A stretch of DNA of 6,248 bases from Neisseriales bacterium (GTDB lineage: Bacteria > Pseudomonadota > Gammaproteobacteria > Burkholderiales > UBA11063): positions 1-6,248 of the forward strand of contig SSGY01000206.1 in NCBI GenBank assembly GCA_008017145.1. The letters are read 5' to 3'. Positions 5,839 through 6,248 of the stretch are shown here, one piece after another. The notes beneath the pieces are model-generated. The model was not told where the DNA came from. It saw only the letters and a list, made by a program, of their open reading frames with translations, and ran no database searches. Numbering within the stretch: the first letter of the stretch is position 1; the number at the start of each line of letters is the position of its first letter. The translations under genes and the position numbers were made by a program.

Positions 5839-6072
5839 ATGAAAAAAAGAGTAGAATGGGATATTGAAAAAGCTAAAAAATTAAAAGAAGAACGATGTAT
5901 TGATATAGAATTTATTTCCATAATGATTGAGGAGAGTAAATATCTAGATATTCGTGAAGTTCCTAGTAGACCATATCAAAAGATGTTTATTTTAGATTAT
6001 GACGACTATATGGGTGTTTTGACCCAACCCCTCAAAAGTGTAAAATCTTGGAACCATAATCCGGCAATTTGA
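5839..6072 (+). CDS. BrnT-like toxin with altered C-terminus, antitoxin missing
   Basis: The protein has 77 residues from the ATG at 5839. That start is chosen because it has GGAG at the right distance and lies just downstream of a promoter; a frame extended upstream to 5773 would run through the promoter and terminator. The N-terminal part, KKRVEWDIEKAKKLKEERCID, and RPYQKMFILDYDDYM at 44-58 resemble BrnT-family ribonuclease toxins (pattern W-x-x-x-K, then PNQ-x-hydrophobic-VV-x-(I/D)DDY). Family members usually continue with VPFV.., then FLKT..PSRKA. Here GVLTQPLKSVKSWNHNPAI replaces that from about residue 59 (near 6013), so the protein is probably inactive or changed. In BrnTA operons the antitoxin gene follows the toxin. 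Here no plus-strand gene follows within 176 bases, and a minus-strand gene converges and overlaps by 41 bases. Assignment is by motif memory only. Confidence 0.55.
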   Translation: MKKRVEWDIEKAKKLKEERCIDIEFISIMIEESKYLDIREVPSRPYQKMFILDYDDYMGVLTQPLKSVKSWNHNPAI

Positions 6073-6248
6073 TTGCATTTGACGCTATTTGTAATTTTTC
6101 TTTAATCTTACTCATTCTTAATTCTACGTCTACTTCTGACACATTATCTGGCAAAAAGTACATTTTACTTACCCACAATCCAAGATCATGATTAGCTTCA
6201 ACATATGGGCGCAATAATTTATTATAACGGTCAAATGCAATAGAATGA
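6032..6248 (-). CDS. C-terminal part of an unrecognised protein, 5' end outside the window
   Basis: The minus-strand frame is open from the right window edge to TGA at 6034-6032, giving 71 residues (HSIAFDRYNKLLRPYVEAN at the edge, ending SKILHF). It has no in-frame stop and no clear start before the edge; a TTG at 6214 has no evident ribosome binding site. It looks helical and soluble, with alternating charged and hydrophobic residues and no Cys or transmembrane segment. I do not recognise a family. It converges on the toxin gene and overlaps its last 41 bases, so at least one frame there is not under normal coding constraint. It could itself be a fragment left by the rearrangement that changed the toxin. 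Confidence 0.5.
   Translation of the reverse strand, partial: HSIAFDRYNKLLRPYVEANHDLGLWVSKMYFLPDNVSEVDVELRMSKIKEKLQIASNAIKLPDYGSKILHF
6072..6241. repeat. 12-bp inverted repeat pair spanning the right-edge region
   Basis: ATTGCATTTGAC (6072-6083) is repeated in exact inverted form as GTCAAATGCAAT (6230-6241), 146 bases apart. The left copy begins on the last base of the toxin stop codon. Both copies fall within the minus-strand reading frame. It may be chance in AT-rich DNA. Confidence 0.3.

Overview
The window is AT-rich bacterial DNA of accessory character. Gram-negative features (a lipobox protein with Gly at +2, an IS30-type insertion sequence, a UPF0149/YecA-like protein, a BrnT-like toxin) suggest an AT-rich proteobacterium, perhaps a gammaproteobacterium of the Legionella/Francisella/Piscirickettsia kind. 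That placement is inference from style; no taxonomic marker gene is present.

Layout. (1) Bases 1-255 hold no convincing gene but a dense run of short hairpins that read best on the minus strand. One is capped by a GCAA (GNRA) tetraloop, and the minus strand begins GTGCG at 255. This looks like part of a structured RNA, possibly the 5' part of a group II intron continuing left of the window. (2) Bases 271-2120 are a complete IS30-family element of about 1.85 kb with perfect 27-bp terminal inverted repeats. It carries an intact DDE transposase (339-1322) and, overlapping it by 4 bases (ATGA), a 252-residue passenger protein resembling UPF0149/YecA. (3) The right end of the IS abuts a 124-bp palindromic element (2120-2243) with 12-bp ends and an internal 34-bp perfect palindrome, followed by a terminator-like hairpin (2318-2346). 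(4) A very AT-rich gene-free stretch (2347-2860) ends in a plausible promoter with an overlapping 16-bp palindrome. It drives a 914-residue lipoprotein of unknown function (2861-5605), with a hydrophobic segment, a coiled-coil-like segment and five neighbouring cysteine pairs. (5) After a hairpin and an intrinsic terminator comes a small toxin-antitoxin remnant: a promoter covered by a 26-bp perfect palindrome, then a BrnT-like toxin gene (5839-6072). Its C-terminal part looks replaced, and no antitoxin follows. (6) A minus-strand gene of unknown function enters from the right edge and ends inside the toxin reading frame (6248-6032).

The parts do not form one pathway. The picture is a patchwork: a mobile element with an uncommon cargo beside palindromic and structured DNA, an autonomous surface or secreted lipoprotein gene, and a decayed toxin-antitoxin locus at a recombination joint.
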